A stretch of 64,000 nucleotides of DNA from Arthrobacter sp. ATA002 (GCF_026898095.1 NZ_CP114015.1:2914001-2978000), one strand, 5' to 3'. Shown: positions 27,231 through 37,677, counted from the stretch's first letter. The notes: generated by a model not told the origin, from the sequence alone. Made by a program: numbers and translations.

Positions 27231-28748
27231 TTAGCCCTGCACGCCCAGGCGTTCGAGGATCAGCTCGCGGACACGGCCGGCGTCGGCCTGCCCGCGGGTC
27301 GCCTTCATAACGCCGCCAACAATGGCGCCCACGGCCTGGACCTTGCCGCCGCGGATCTTGTCCGCGACGTCGGGCTGGGCCGCCAGTGCGGCGTCGATGG
27401 CTTCGAGCAGAGGACCGTCGTCGGACACCACGGCCAGGCCGCGCGCCTCGATGACTTCCTCCGGGGCGCCTTCGCCGGCGAGGACGCCGTCGAGGACCTG
27501 GCGGGCCAGCTTGTCGTTGATCCTGCCGGCCTGGATCAGCCGGTCCAGGTCAACGATCAGCTCTGCTGTGACGCCAACCTCGGTGGGCTCCACTTCGGCT
27601 TCCTTGGCGCGGCGGGACACTTCGCCCATCCACCATTTGCGGGCCACCTGGGCGGAGGCGCCTGCGGCGATGGTTTCCTCAATGGAATCCATGACTCCCG
27701 CGTTGACCACGTCGCGGAACTCGGCGTCCGAGTAGCCCCAGTCGGCCTGCAGGCGCTTGCGGCGCTCGGCCGGCGGCTCGGGCAGGCGGGAACGCAGCTC
27801 CTCGATCCATTCCTCGGTCGTGACCACGGGAACCAGGTCCGGCTCCGGGAAGTAGCGGTAGTCGTCGGCGTCGGACTTGGGCCGGCCCGACGTCGTCGAG
27901 CGCGTGTCCTCGTGCCAGTGCCGGGTTTCCTGGACAATCTTGTTGCCCGATTCCAGGACAGCGGCGTGGCGCTGGATCTCGAAGCGGACGGCGCGTTCGA
28001 CGGCGCGCAGCGAGTTCACGTTCTTGGTTTCCGAGCGCGTCCCGAACTTTTCCTGGCCGTGCGGGCGCAGGGAAACGTTGGCGTCGCAGCGCACGTTGCC
28101 GCGCTCCATCTTGGCGTCGGAGACACCCAGGTTCTTCACGATCTCGCGGACCGCTGCCACATAGGCCTTGGCCAGCTCGGGCGCGCGGGAGCCGGCACCC
28201 TCGATCGGCTTGGTGACAATCTCCACCAGCGGAACACCGGAACGGTTGTAGTCCACCAGGGAGAAGTCGGCGCCCTGGATGCGGCCGGTGGCCCCGCCCA
28301 TGTGGGTCAGCTTTCCGGCGTCTTCCTCCATGTGCGCGCGCTCAATCTCGACGCGGAACACGGTGCCGTCCTCAAGTTCGATGTCCAGGTAGCCGTCGTA
28401 GGCGATCGGATCTTCGTACTGCGAGGTCTGGAAGTTCTTGGGGGTGTCCGGGTAGAAGTACTGCTTCCGGGCGAAGGTGCAGGATTCGGCGATCTTGCAG
28501 TTCAGCGCCAGCCCGATCAGGATCGAGTACTCCACGGCGGTCTTGTTCACCACCGGCAGCACGCCGGGCATGCCCAGGCACACCGGAGTGACGTTGGTGT
28601 TCGGCTCGTCGCCGAAGACGTTGGGCGCATCGGAGAACATCTTGGTGTTGGTGCTGAGCTCCACGTGGACCTCAAAACCGAGCACCGGATCGTACTTCTC
28701 CATGGCCTCTTCGAAGGACAGGGTGTCGTCCTGGATGTGCACAGACAT
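27231..28748 (-). CDS. gatB: Asp-tRNA(Asn)/Glu-tRNA(Gln) amidotransferase subunit B
   Basis: Kinase/transamidase-scaffold subunit of GatCAB, which converts Glu-tRNA(Gln) and Asp-tRNA(Asn) to Gln- and Asn-tRNAs. 505 residues from [29 protein letters not shown] and the C-terminal GatB/YqeY tail (VGAIVGGVMKATRGQADAGRV) are typical. The start ATG overlaps the gatA stop as TAATG; a longer start at 28799 has no conserved sequence. Confidence 0.97.
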   Translation of the reverse strand: MSVHIQDDTLSFEEAMEKYDPVLGFEVHVELSTNTKMFSDAPNVFGDEPNTNVTPVCLGMPGVLPVVNKTAVEYSILIGLALNCKIAESCTFARKQYFYPDTPKNFQTSQYEDPIAYDGYLDIELEDGTVFRVEIERAHMEEDAGKLTHMGGATGRIQGADFSLVDYNRSGVPLVEIVTKPIEGAGSRAPELAKAYVAAVREIVKNLGVSDAKMERGNVRCDANVSLRPHGQEKFGTRSETKNVNSLRAVERAVRFEIQRHAAVLESGNKIVQETRHWHEDTRSTTSGRPKSDADDYRYFPEPDLVPVVTTEEWIEELRSRLPEPPAERRKRLQADWGYSDAEFRDVVNAGVMDSIEETIAAGASAQVARKWWMGEVSRRAKEAEVEPTEVGVTAELIVDLDRLIQAGRINDKLARQVLDGVLAGEGAPEEVIEARGLAVVSDDGPLLEAIDAALAAQPDVADKIRGGKVQAVGAIVGGVMKATRGQADAGRVRELILERLGVQG

Positions 28749-30250
28749 TACTTCACTCCTCCGAGTACGGGTGCAGAGGCCAGCAGCGGTCCGCCCCACT
28801 TGTTTTCCAGCAGGCGCTCCAGCGCGGCGCCGGCCCGGTACAGGCGCGCATCTTCCCGGACCGGAGCCAGGAACTGGATGCCCACGGGCAGTCCGTCGGC
28901 CAGACCGCCGGGGATGGAGATGCCCGGAACGCCGGCCATGTTGGCCGGGATGGTGGCGACGTCGTTCAGGTACATGGCCAGCGGATCATCCAGCTTCTCC
29001 CCCAGCTTGAAGGCCGTGTTGGGCGAGGTGGGGGAAATCAGCACGTCGGCCTGGGCAAACGCGGCGTCGAAGTCGCGCTGGATCAGGGTGCGCACCTTCT
29101 GGGCCGAGCCGTAGTAGGCGTCGTAGTAGCCGGCCGAGAGGGCGTAGGTGCCCAGGATGATGCGGCGCTTGACCTCGTCGCCGAAACCGGCGGCGCGGGT
29201 GGCGCCCATGACGCGCTCAATGGTCAGAGGACCGTCGGCGGGCAGGGCACGCAGGCCGTACCGCACGCCGTCGTACTTGGCGAGGTTGGAAGACGCCTCG
29301 GACGGCATGATCAGGTAGTAGGCGCCCAGGGCGTACTTGAAGTTGGGGCAGGAGACCTCAACGATTTCCGCCCCGGCGTCTTTCAGGAGCTCAAGTGACT
29401 CGTTGAAACGGGCCAGGACGCCGGATTCGTAGCCTTCGCCCTGCAGTTCCTTGATGACGCCGATGCGCATGCCCGCCACGCTGCCGTTGCGGGCAGCTTC
29501 CACGAGGTTGCCCACGGGATCGGTCAGCGAGGTGGAGTCGCGGGGGTCGTGGCCGCCGATGACTTCCTGCAGCAGGGCCGCATCCAGCACGGTGCGCGAC
29601 ACCGGGCCGATCTGGTCCAGGGAGGAAGCCATGGCAATGGCACCGTAGCGGGAAACTCCGCCGTAGGTGGGCTTCACACCCACGGAACCGGTGACGGCGG
29701 CGGGCTGGCGGATGGAACCGCCCGTGTCGGTGCCCAGCGCCAGCGGCGCTTCGAAGGCGGCAACTGCGGCTGCGGACCCGCCGCCGGAACCGCCGGGAAT
29801 GCGGTCCAGGTCCCACGGGTTGCGGGTGGGGCCGAACGCGGAGTGCTCGGTGGAGGAGCCCATGGCGAATTCGTCCAGGTTGGTCTTGCCGAGCATCGGC
29901 ATCCGGGCGGCACGGATGCGGGTGATCACCGTGGCGTCGTACGGGCTCATCCAGCCCTCAAGCATCTTGGAGCCGGCCGTGGTGGGCTGGCCCTTGGTGA
30001 CGATGAGGTCCTTGATGGCGATCGGGACACCGGCGAGGGTGTGCAGGGTTTCGCCGGCGGCGCGGGCCTTGTCGACGTCGGCCGCTACCTGCAGTGCTTC
30101 GTCGGTGTTCACGTGCAGGAACGCGTTGACGGCGCCGTCGACCTCGGAGATCCGGTCCAGATGGGCCTGCGTAAGTTCAACGGCGGATACCTCGCCGGAT
30201 GCGAGCTTGTCCGCCAGGGCGGCGGCGCTCAAGGTGATCAGTTCATTCAT
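28748..30250 (-). CDS. gatA: Asp-tRNA(Asn)/Glu-tRNA(Gln) amidotransferase subunit A
   Basis: Glutaminase subunit that supplies ammonia to GatB. 500 residues, amidase-signature fold with catalytic triad K80 (IAIKD), S155 ([10 protein letters not shown]) and S179 ([12 protein letters not shown]). Second gene of gatCAB, 8 bp after gatC. Confidence 0.97.
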   Translation of the reverse strand: MNELITLSAAALADKLASGEVSAVELTQAHLDRISEVDGAVNAFLHVNTDEALQVAADVDKARAAGETLHTLAGVPIAIKDLIVTKGQPTTAGSKMLEGWMSPYDATVITRIRAARMPMLGKTNLDEFAMGSSTEHSAFGPTRNPWDLDRIPGGSGGGSAAAVAAFEAPLALGTDTGGSIRQPAAVTGSVGVKPTYGGVSRYGAIAMASSLDQIGPVSRTVLDAALLQEVIGGHDPRDSTSLTDPVGNLVEAARNGSVAGMRIGVIKELQGEGYESGVLARFNESLELLKDAGAEIVEVSCPNFKYALGAYYLIMPSEASSNLAKYDGVRYGLRALPADGPLTIERVMGATRAAGFGDEVKRRIILGTYALSAGYYDAYYGSAQKVRTLIQRDFDAAFAQADVLISPTSPNTAFKLGEKLDDPLAMYLNDVATIPANMAGVPGISIPGGLADGLPVGIQFLAPVREDARLYRAGAALERLLENKWGGPLLASAPVLGGVK

Positions 30251-30258
30251 GGAAGTCT

Positions 30259-30555
30259 TTACTCCTCATCCAGGATGGCAGGGACCTTGAAGCGGCCGGC
30301 AGCATTGTCGGGAGCACCGGAGAGCGCTTCTTCGTTGGTCAGCGTCTGCCCCACAACATCCTCGCGGAACACGTTGGTCAGCGGGATCGGGTGGGAGGTG
30401 GCCGGGATGTCTTCGCCGGCAACTTCGCTTACGGATTTGATCGAATCAACAATGACATCCAGTTCGCCGGCCATTTTGGCCAGTTCGTCCTCGGTCATCT
30501 CAATGTGGGCCAGATGCGCCAGGTGCGCCACAGCCTCACGATTGATCTCAGACAT
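30259..30555 (-). CDS. gatC: Asp-tRNA(Asn)/Glu-tRNA(Gln) amidotransferase subunit C
   Basis: 98-residue assembly subunit that wraps between GatA and GatB. Contains [20 protein letters not shown] and the C-terminal RFKVPAIL segment of the family. A GGGAG ribosome-binding site precedes the ATG. Confidence 0.95.
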   Translation of the reverse strand: MSEINREAVAHLAHLAHIEMTEDELAKMAGELDVIVDSIKSVSEVAGEDIPATSHPIPLTNVFREDVVGQTLTNEEALSGAPDNAAGRFKVPAILDEE

Positions 30556-30575
30556 GAGTCTCCCATGCGTCTTTT

Positions 30576-30596
30576 ACGGATAAATAAGGTATCCGT
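30576..30596. promoter_or_regulatory. Dyad in the gatC leader/promoter
   Basis: ACGGATA-AATAAGG-TATCCGT, a perfect 7-bp-arm inverted repeat 21 bp upstream of gatC. Its AT content contrasts with the surroundings, so it may overlap the promoter or act as a regulator site. Confidence 0.4.
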
Positions 30597-30700
30597 TCCA
30601 GTCTACGGCGTTTACTGGTGCGGTTTTCCGGGTTTCGGGGCGGGGCGGGCGCCTGTGAAGCCGCCGGTGCGGGCTTCTGTGAAGCCGCCGGTGCTGCGAA

Positions 30701-30882
30701 TCCGTTGTACAGCTAACGGGCTTTAGCACCCTCCCAGCCCATCCGTTGTACAGCTAACGGGCTATAGCACCCTCCCAGCCCATCCGTTGTACAGCTAACG
30801 GGCTTTAGCACCCTCCCAGCCCATCCGTTGTACAGATGACGGGCCCAAAACCTCGTCTTGGGCCCGTCATCTGTACAACGGA
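30701..30882. repeat. Family A dyad repeat, array 2 (four direct and one inverted copy)
   Basis: Direct copies of TCCGTTGTACAGCTAACGGG or variants start at 30701, 30742, 30783 and 30824, a strict 41-bp period. The spacers are nearly identical (TTAGCACCCTCCCAGCCCA). The last copy reads TCCGTTGTACAGATGACGGG and pairs perfectly over about 25 bp with an inverted copy at 30858-30882, a long hairpin with a loop of about 10 nt. The array fills most of the gap between gatC and the GNAT gene. The rest of 30556-31095 holds the gatC promoter dyad and the terminator at 31030-31061. Confidence 0.92.
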
Positions 30883-31029
30883 CGTCATGCGTTCATCGAG
30901 TGTGCAGATCTGGCGGCTTCCCTACCACCATGGCTTCCGAGTGTGCAGGCCTGGCGGCTTCGAAGGCGTCCGCAGCCCCGGAGCATACCCGGGCCAGGAC
31001 CGCCCGCCGGTACCCGGACCGCACGACGA

Positions 31030-31061
31030 AACCCCCATCCGCATAAACGCGGATGAGGGTT
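31030..31061 (-). terminator. Terminator-like hairpin after the GNAT gene
   Basis: 13-bp arms with one mismatch (AACCCCCATCCGC / GCGGATGAGGGTT) and a 6-nt loop, 35 bp beyond the GNAT stop. On the minus strand it is followed by GTTTCG, only a short U-rich stretch. Confidence 0.6.
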
Positions 31062-31095
31062 CAACCTGCCTCGGCTACACAAGCCGAAGCGCGGA

Positions 31096-31590
31096 TCAGA
31101 GCTCGAGGCGGAAGACCCAGAGGATGATGTCTTCATTGGGTACGTACCAGTCACGCTCGGGAACGCGCTTGAAGCCCATGGACAGGTACAGGGCATGGGC
31201 GTTGGTCATCGGGGTCATGCTGGTCAGGCTGACACTGTGGATGCCGTCGAGGCTGCGCGCGTACTCGATCACGGCCGCAACCAGCGCCCGGCCGACGCCG
31301 CCGCGCTGCAGGGCGGGGTCCACGGCGAGCATCCGGAATTCCAGTTCGCCCTCGACGGCGATGTCGGTGTAGGGCTGTCCGGCGAAGGTAATCGCGGTTG
31401 ACGCCGCCACTTTTCCGTCCAGCTCGGCCACCCAGACCAGCGCGTTCGCCGCACGGTCTTCTACGTTTTCAAGTTCCTTGACGTAGGGATTATCTGCCTC
31501 GATGAACCCTGCGCTGAGGTACGCATCACGGGTGATCCGGCGGATGTCGTCAAAGTCTGCCGCGGTGGCCTGCCGGACGGTGATGCTCAT
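31096..31590 (-). CDS. GNAT family N-acetyltransferase
   Basis: 164 residues, single GNAT domain: RQATAADFDDIRRITRDAY at the N-terminus, ELEFRMLAVDPALQRGGVGRALV (acetyl-CoA-binding Q/RxxGxG/A loop) in the middle and NAHALYLSMGFKRV near the end. Acceptor unknown. Confidence 0.88.
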   Translation of the reverse strand: MSITVRQATAADFDDIRRITRDAYLSAGFIEADNPYVKELENVEDRAANALVWVAELDGKVAASTAITFAGQPYTDIAVEGELEFRMLAVDPALQRGGVGRALVAAVIEYARSLDGIHSVSLTSMTPMTNAHALYLSMGFKRVPERDWYVPNEDIILWVFRLEL

Positions 31591-31664
31591 GCGTGTTACG
31601 AATCCTTACGTAGGTCTTGATTTCCAACGTAGATTCTAGCCCCACCAAACCCCGCGCTGCCGCC

Positions 31665-31800
31665 GGCGGTGACCCCGGACACTCGGCCCGGCATTCCCCG
31701 GCGCGACGCGGGCACGGCGCGGGCACGGCGCCGGACACTCCCCCGGGCACGACGCCGACTCGACGCAGGCACGGCGCGGGCACGACGCCGGCAGGACCGG
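31665..31800. repeat. Family D degenerate tandem repeat
   Basis: Reiterations of GCACGGCGCGGGCACG and CGGACACTC-like units between the GNAT start and the DksA-like stop. Irregular units of about 15-30 bp; no coding family in any frame. Confidence 0.7.
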
Positions 31801-31802
31801 GC

Positions 31803-32249
31803 CTACCGCCGTCGGGCAGCTGCCGCGCAGGAAACGCAGAACCGGGCCTCGGGCCGGATCTCCAGGCGTTCGGAGGGGATGGGGTTGCCGCAGTTCTCAC
31901 ACACCCCGTAACTCCCCTTGTCCAGGCGGACGCGGGCGTCCAGGAGCTCGATGAGAGCGGATTCGGCGGCGGCCAGCAGCGCCATTTCGTTATTGCGTTC
32001 CACCGACACGGTGGAACCCTCCGGATCGTGTTCGTCGTCGGCGGGGGTGTCCTTGGCGGCGAGAGTCACTTCCCGGATGTCAGCCAGGACGGCATCGATT
32101 TTTTCCCGGGTTTCCGCAATGCGTTCGTCCAGCAGGTGCGCGAAGTGTCCGGTGTCCAGATCGGCAGGGGTGGCAGCCCCGGGAACCGGGGTGCGCACAG
32201 CTGCGGAGCCTGGGGCTTTCCGCGGAGCGGCAGTAACTTTACGGGTCAT
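31803..32249 (-). CDS. DksA/TraR-type C4 zinc-finger protein
   Basis: 148 residues. A coiled-coil-like helical region (about 35-100) is followed by the C4 zinc finger CENCGNPIPSERLEIRP and FCVSCAAA, typical of DksA/TraR-family proteins, which contact RNA polymerase or act as general regulators. ATG 32249 follows GGAGGAACCCC; longer in-frame starts lack this site. Confidence 0.88.
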   Translation of the reverse strand: MTRKVTAAPRKAPGSAAVRTPVPGAATPADLDTGHFAHLLDERIAETREKIDAVLADIREVTLAAKDTPADDEHDPEGSTVSVERNNEMALLAAAESALIELLDARVRLDKGSYGVCENCGNPIPSERLEIRPEARFCVSCAAAARRR

Positions 32250-32335
32250 GGGGTTCCTCCGGTCCATGAATGGCAAGTGCGACCAATTATCCGCGCCTCG
32301 CTTCACATGTCCCGCCCCTGGGGCACCCGCTTCCC

Positions 32336-33087
32336 TCAGGGCTTAAACCCACGCCCGGCCAGGGCGGCAGACAAGGGTGGGACACCAGTCCGGGCAACGG
32401 CCTCCGGCGGACCCGGGGCCGGCCGGGGCAGCGTCAATTCCGGCAACTGCAGAATGCTGCCGCACCAGGCCTCCAGCAGCTGGCGGTCATGGCTCAGCGC
32501 CAGGACACCGAGGCCGCGGGCAGCAACCTCCCCGCCGATAATCCCGACCACCGCAGCAGTGGTGGCGGCATCAAGCATGGCTGTCGCCTCATCGCAGATG
32601 AGGTAGTCCGGCCCTGCAGCCAGGGCACGCGCAAGGCAGGCGCGCTGGAGCTGGCCGTCGGAAACCTCGCTCGGATACCGATCGAGCAGGTCGGCGGTCA
32701 GCTGGACCCTGCCCGCGAAGTGCGAGACCGCCGCGTCCACATCCCGGCGCCGTGCAGCACCGCGGGCAGCACCGCGGGCGTTCCGGATTCCCTCCTGATC
32801 ACAGCGCGCAGCGTCATCCGGGGGCTGCAGGACCGGCGCGGGGACTGGAACAGCATGGCGATGCCGCCGTCGCCCGCCGCGCGAACGGCTTCACCGTTGC
32901 AAGTGACAAACCCCGTCGACGGCGCCACCAGGCCGGCCAGCACCCGGGCCAGCGTTGTTTTCCCGCTGCCCGACGGCCCGGTCAGGCCGACCTGGCTGCC
33001 GGCCGGGATGCTAAGCGTGACGTTCCGCAGCACTGTCCGGCCGCCGTAGGAAAATCCCACGTTGGCGGCACTCAGTTCATCTGGCAT
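32336..33087 (-). CDS. ABC transporter ATP-binding protein (second ATPase), frameshifted
   Basis: Walker A GPSGSGKTTLARVLAG and Q-loop LFQSPRRS lie in the first frame. The signature SDGQLQRACLARAL, Walker B YLICDEATAMLD and H-loop ALSHDRQL lie in the second. The break is at about 32778-32790; one added base gives 250 residues, normal for OppF/NikE-type ATPases. The start overlaps the first ATPase gene by 11 bp. With that subunit it powers the transporter encoded upstream. Confidence 0.85.
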
Positions 33088-33985
33088 AACCCGTCTCCAT
33101 TTCCCCGGCCGCCCGCAGCCGGTCCGCGTACGTGTAGTCCGCCGGTAAATCCGTCAGCGCCGGGGGCAGCCCCGGCATCGGGTGCAGTCCGTTGGCCGGA
33201 AGCGCCGCGAGCAGGTCCACGGTGTAGGGCTCCGCCGGTGTCGTCAGGATCTGCGCGGCCGGACCGGTTTCGATGATCCGCCCGGCGTACATCACCGAGA
33301 CCTCGTCCGCGGTACCGGACGAGGCGAGCGCCTGCAGGTCATGCGTTATCAGTACGACGGCGGTGCCGGCGTCCGCGGTGCTGCGCAGCAGTTCCAGGGT
33401 GAGGTGGGCCAGACGGGGGTCCAGCCCGGAGACCGGTTCGTCCGCCACCAGCACGTCGGGATCCCCGGCCAGGGCGAAGGCCAGGGCTGCGCGCTGCAGC
33501 ATGCCCCCGCTCAGCTCATGCGGAAACGCCTCCAGAGCCTGTGCCTCCAGGTTGACCCGGGCCAGCAGCTCCTCCGCCGTGGCCTCTCCCCGCAGTTCGC
33601 GGAGCGTCTCCCGCAGCTGTGCCCCCACCCGTCTCACCGGGGTGAGATAGGTGGCTGCGGACTGCGGAACGTAGCCGATCCTCCGTCCCCGAAGCCCTGC
33701 CGTCCGCGAGGCCGCGGCATGCCCCGCACCGGTCAGGGGTGTCACCGCTCCGTTCCGGTCGACATACTCCAGCCGTCCGCCGGCCATGGTGCCCGCCGGC
33801 AGCATACCGAGGATGGCCGTGGCCAGAGTTGTCTTTCCGGAGCCTGACTCCCCCACGACGGCATGCACTTTTCCGCGAAACGCCGTAAACGCCACATCGG
33901 TGGCAGCGTGCACCCAGGCTGTTTTTCCGCGGATAGTCACCGGTATCCGGACGGTGTGCCCTGCGGCGCGAATGGCAACGCTCAT
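33077..33985 (-). CDS. ABC transporter ATP-binding protein (first ATPase)
   Basis: 302 residues, OppD/NikD type. Walker A VGESGSGKTTLATAIL, signature HELSGGMLQRAALAFAL, Walker B VLVADEPVSGLDP and H-loop VLITHDLQAL. Start ATG 33985 overlaps the permease stop as ATGA. The cysteine-rich C-terminal iron-sulfur-type motif of some OppD proteins is absent. Confidence 0.93.
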   Translation of the reverse strand: MSVAIRAAGHTVRIPVTIRGKTAWVHAATDVAFTAFRGKVHAVVGESGSGKTTLATAILGMLPAGTMAGGRLEYVDRNGAVTPLTGAGHAAASRTAGLRGRRIGYVPQSAATYLTPVRRVGAQLRETLRELRGEATAEELLARVNLEAQALEAFPHELSGGMLQRAALAFALAGDPDVLVADEPVSGLDPRLAHLTLELLRSTADAGTAVVLITHDLQALASSGTADEVSVMYAGRIIETGPAAQILTTPAEPYTVDLLAALPANGLHPMPGLPPALTDLPADYTYADRLRAAGEMETGYAR

Positions 33986-34891
33986 GATCTGCCTTCCGTT
34001 CTGGACACGAGCCCGGACCCGCAGGCCGCAATGGCCAGCGTGGTGCAGAGAAGGAGCAGCGCGGGGAACACCAGGGCCCACCAGCCGCCCAGCAGCACCT
34101 CGGCCTGGGCCTCCTGCAGCAGCGTCCCCAGGGATGCCCGGTCCGGGGACAGGCCAAGTCCCAGGAAGGAGAGGGTGGATTCATGCCAGATGGCGTGGGG
34201 CAGGAGCATCACGGTGGCCACCATGCCCTGTCCCAGGGCTGCGGGCAGGAAATGCCGCCGGAGCACCTGGGCGCGCGTCGCACCCAGCAGATAGGACGCC
34301 TCCACATACTCGAGGCCGCGCACTGACAGAGCTTCCGCGCGGACAATCCTCGCAACCTGCGTCCAGTGCGTCAGCGCGATGGAGGCAATGATCGCGATGA
34401 CTGATCCCCGGAACATGGCCACGATCACCACGCCCAGCAGCAGGTGCGGCACAGCGTTCACCGCGTCGATAATCCGCATGATGATCCGGTCTGTCCGTCC
34501 GCCCACCGCTGCCGACACCGAACCCACCAGCATTCCCAGAACCATCGCCAGCACCGCGCAGAGCGCGGCAATAAGCAGCGAGACCCGCAGCCCGGAGGCC
34601 AGCCGAACAAACAGGTCGCGGCCGGCGTGGTCCGTTCCGAACAGATGGGCGGACGACGGCGGCAGGCGGGCCGCGCTGAAATCGGTCACCTTTTGGTCCG
34701 TGCCGGCAAGCATCGGAACAAACACTGCATAGGCAACGATTCCGGCCAGCACGGCCGCCCCGATAAGTGCACCCGTGCGCTTTCCGGCGCGGCTGCGCTC
34801 CGGGGAGAACCCGGCGCAGGCCCGCTGAGCCGTCGGACCTGGAGCCGCCGGGGCCGGCGCCGGTGGACCCGGAGCTGTCGGGGCTAGACAT
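33982..34891 (-). CDS. ABC transporter permease, DppC/NikC type, frameshifted near N-terminus
   Basis: Inner-membrane permease with five or six membrane segments and the EAA-type loop EASYLLGATRAQVLRRHFLPAALG. The main frame is unbroken from about 34810 to 33982. The likely true start is ATG 34891, overlapping the stop of the upstream permease; reading MSSPDSSG...SAGLRR then joins FSPERSRAGKRTGALIG if one G is removed from the CCC run at 34810-34812. That gives 302 residues, normal for the family. Confidence 0.85.
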
Positions 34892-35909
34892 CGGCCGTCA
34901 CCCTCGGATCGAGCAGGACGTAGAGGAGGTCCGCGAGCAGGGATGCAGCCAGCACGGCAACGGTGGTCATCACCGTGAGCGCCGCCAAGAGGGCAAAATC
35001 CAGTGCCTGCGCCGACGACACCACCGCCGCGGCCAGCCCCGGCCAGGAAAACACCGTTTCGATCAGCACTGCGCCCACGATCACTTCCGGAAGCCTGGAT
35101 CCGAGCACGGCGATGAACGGTGCCAGAGCTGCGGGCAGCACGTGTTTGCGGATCACCGTCCGCTCACGCAATCCCCGGAGCCGAACCCCGCGCACGGCGT
35201 CGGACCTCAGGACTCCTGCCATGGAGGCCCTCAGGGAGAGCAGCAGCCACGGCAGCTGCGACAGTGCTGTCGCCAGCACGGGCAGCACCATGTGCCGGGC
35301 CACTTGCCCCGCGCTGGGCTCGGCACCCGGATCTGTCAGTCCGCCGCCGGGCAGCCAGCCGGCGGTGACGGCGAAGATTCCCAGCAGGCCCAGCGAAATG
35401 ACGAACGGGGGCAGTCCCTGGAGCACGGTGGCCGCGGCGCCCACGGCGCGGTCCAGCGGTCCGCCCGGCCGGTAGGCGCACCGCACGGCAGCCAGGAGCG
35501 CGGTCACCACCGCAAGGAACAGTCCTGTTCCGGCCACCAGCAGGGTCCAGGGCAGGCGCTCGGCCATCACCGCCGTCACCGGCTGCCGAAAGACCCGTGA
35601 ATGGCCGAAATCGCCGGTGAGCGCCGAGCCGGCCCACTGCCACCAGGCGGAGAACCAGGAAGTCTCCAGATTGAGGGCTTCCGAGAGCTGCCGCCGCTGC
35701 TCAACCGAGGCCTGGACATAGCGGTCCCCCAGGTAGGCAGCCAGCGGATCGAAAGGCGAGACGGCGGCCAGCAGGAACACGAGCAGGCTCACCCCCAGCA
35801 CTACGGGCACCGCCAGGACTGTACGGCGGACGACAATGGTCCGCAACTCCGCGCGCCGGCGTCTCCGGCGCGCCTGCCGGCCGGGCAGCGGCGTTGCTTC
35901 CAGGGACAC
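34884..35909 (-). CDS. ABC transporter permease, DppB/NikB type
   Basis: 341 residues, six membrane segments, first helix VLAVPVVLGVSLLVFLLAAV, with the EAA loop RGVRLRGLRERTVIRKHVLPAAL. Typical first permease of peptide/nickel-type ABC systems. It begins 3 bp after the substrate-binding protein and overlaps the second permease. Confidence 0.92.
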   Translation of the reverse strand: MSLEATPLPGRQARRRRRRAELRTIVVRRTVLAVPVVLGVSLLVFLLAAVSPFDPLAAYLGDRYVQASVEQRRQLSEALNLETSWFSAWWQWAGSALTGDFGHSRVFRQPVTAVMAERLPWTLLVAGTGLFLAVVTALLAAVRCAYRPGGPLDRAVGAAATVLQGLPPFVISLGLLGIFAVTAGWLPGGGLTDPGAEPSAGQVARHMVLPVLATALSQLPWLLLSLRASMAGVLRSDAVRGVRLRGLRERTVIRKHVLPAALAPFIAVLGSRLPEVIVGAVLIETVFSWPGLAAAVVSSAQALDFALLAALTVMTTVAVLAASLLADLLYVLLDPRVTADV

Positions 35910-35912
35910 GGG

Positions 35913-37525
35913 CTAGTCCCGGGTCCAGTCGCGCAGGCTCCACCAGAAGCCCCACCCGACGTCGTGGGTGTGCGGTTCCAGGACCGTCTGGACGTTCTGC
36001 CAGCCCATGTCCTGCTGAATGTAGTTGTGGTCAATGAAGGCCAGCATGACGTAACCGGGATCCTGGATGTACAGGTCCTGGACGGCCAGGTAGTGGGCGG
36101 TCCGTTCGGCGGGGTCCAGGCTCTTCCGGGCCGCCTCCAGATGGGCGTCCATCGCGGCGGTGCCGGTGTTGCCCGGATTCGCAAACGGCGAGCCGGAGCC
36201 CGGTATTGCCGTATGCAGGGTTTCAAACAGCTGCGAGTCCAAGTCATAGGGCTTGTCCCCGCCGCCCAGGAGGATCCCGACGTCGTTGCGCCGCTCCTCG
36301 ATGACGCTCCAGTCGGTGCCGAGAAGCGTGACGTCCACACCGAGCTTGGACATGTCCGAGGCAAAGGCCAGGGACAAGTCCCGGCGCAGGGTGTCGCTTG
36401 CGTTGTACGCCAGTTCAAAGGCCGCCGGCACGTCGTCCCTGGCCCGCACCCCGTCTTCTCCCGGAAGCCAGCCCGCCTCGTCGAGAAGCGTCTTGGCTGC
36501 CTCGGGGTCATAGGGAAAAACGGCCTGCGGATTGAAGGCGTCTCCGTAGACGGCCGCCACCGGAGTGTGGGCCGGGGTCCCGCGGCCGTCCAGTACATGG
36601 TCCACCATGCCCGCGCGGTCAACGGCCAGGTTCATGGCCCGAACCGCCAGGGGATCGCTGGCAAAGACATTGCCGGAGGGCAGGGACAGCCCCGCCAATC
36701 AGCCGTTTCCACGGCCTCGTGGGAGTACCCGGCTTTATCCTCGTAGGCTGCGGCCAGCCGGGGCGGCAGGACGGTCCCGTGGATTTCTCCCGATTGAAGC
36801 CGCTGGGCCCGCGAATTGTCATCGGGCACGTGGATGATCGTCACCGTCTTTACTTCCGGTGCACCGTTCCAGTAGTCCTCCTTGGCGGTCAGGACCAGTT
36901 CGTCCGGGCGGAGCGACGTGACAGTGTAGGGTCCGGTTCCCACCGGATCAGTGTTCAGTGAAGATTCGGCCGCCAGGCCCGGTGTCAGCCGCTCCGACGG
37001 CGCGATGCCCAGCAGCAGGCGGCTGGCAAACCCCGCGTACGGGTACTTCAGGGTGAAGGTGACGGTTCCGTCCGCTCCGGCGGCGGCAGCCTGAAGCATG
37101 TCGTAGGACGGGGCCAGCTCGGAGGCCGAGCCCGGGTCGATGACCGCGTTGTACGTTGCGGCAACGTCCCCGGCATCCAGGGCGGTGCCGTCGCTGAAGT
37201 TAACGCCGCCGCGCACTCGCACCGTCCATTCGGTGCCCTCGGCGTTACTCTGCGGCATATCAGCTGCCAGCGACGGAACGAGATCGGGCAGGGACGAGGA
37301 ACCGTCCTGCGGCGAGAGCCGCAGGAGTCCGTCATAGATGTGCGACTGTCCGCTGTCTCCATGTCCTCCCACGGGGTTGAACCGGCCGGGTTCAGTAGCA
37401 TCCGCCAGGACAAGGGCGGCACTGTCCGGGGAATCATCCGGATCCGCTGTACAGCCGGCCAACACGGCCAGCAGCAGTGCTGCCGCTGCCGCTCGGGACA
37501 GGTTTCGGAACCTGGTCTCTGACAT
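35913..37525 (-). CDS. ABC transporter substrate-binding lipoprotein, frameshifted
   Basis: SBP_bac_5-type solute-binding protein. Signal peptide ending in the lipobox LAVLAGC (residues 19-25 from MSETRF), then SGQSHIYDGLLRLSPQDG and NFSDGTALDAGDVAATYNAV, typical of the DppA/NikA cluster. At about 36695-36700, in a GGGG run, reading jumps from VETADWRG to LSLPSGNVFASDPLAVRAMN; one added base gives 537 residues. A GGGAG ribosome-binding site precedes ATG 37525. Substrate could be peptides or a metal chelate; the adjacent ArsR-type regulator favours a metal (inference). Confidence 0.88.
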
Positions 37526-37677
37526 GGTGGCTCCCGTCAACGTATGCATGCCTGTGCAGATAATGATGAATCAATACCTACCCCGGCACCATCCCCGGGT
37601 CCCAAACCCGCTCCCAAACTTGTCTTTGCGTTACCCCGCCCCTGTTCCGGCGCCGGTTGTGCGGTGTGCCGGTGCTC

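Noticed and set aside
26787-29114. Long plus-strand frame opposite gatB, gatA and APH
   Set aside because: Antisense shadow of well-conserved genes on the minus strand.
30701-30882. CRISPR array
   Set aside because: Copies are regularly spaced, but the spacers are identical rather than unique, the unit is a dyad with an inverted last copy, and there is no cas gene.
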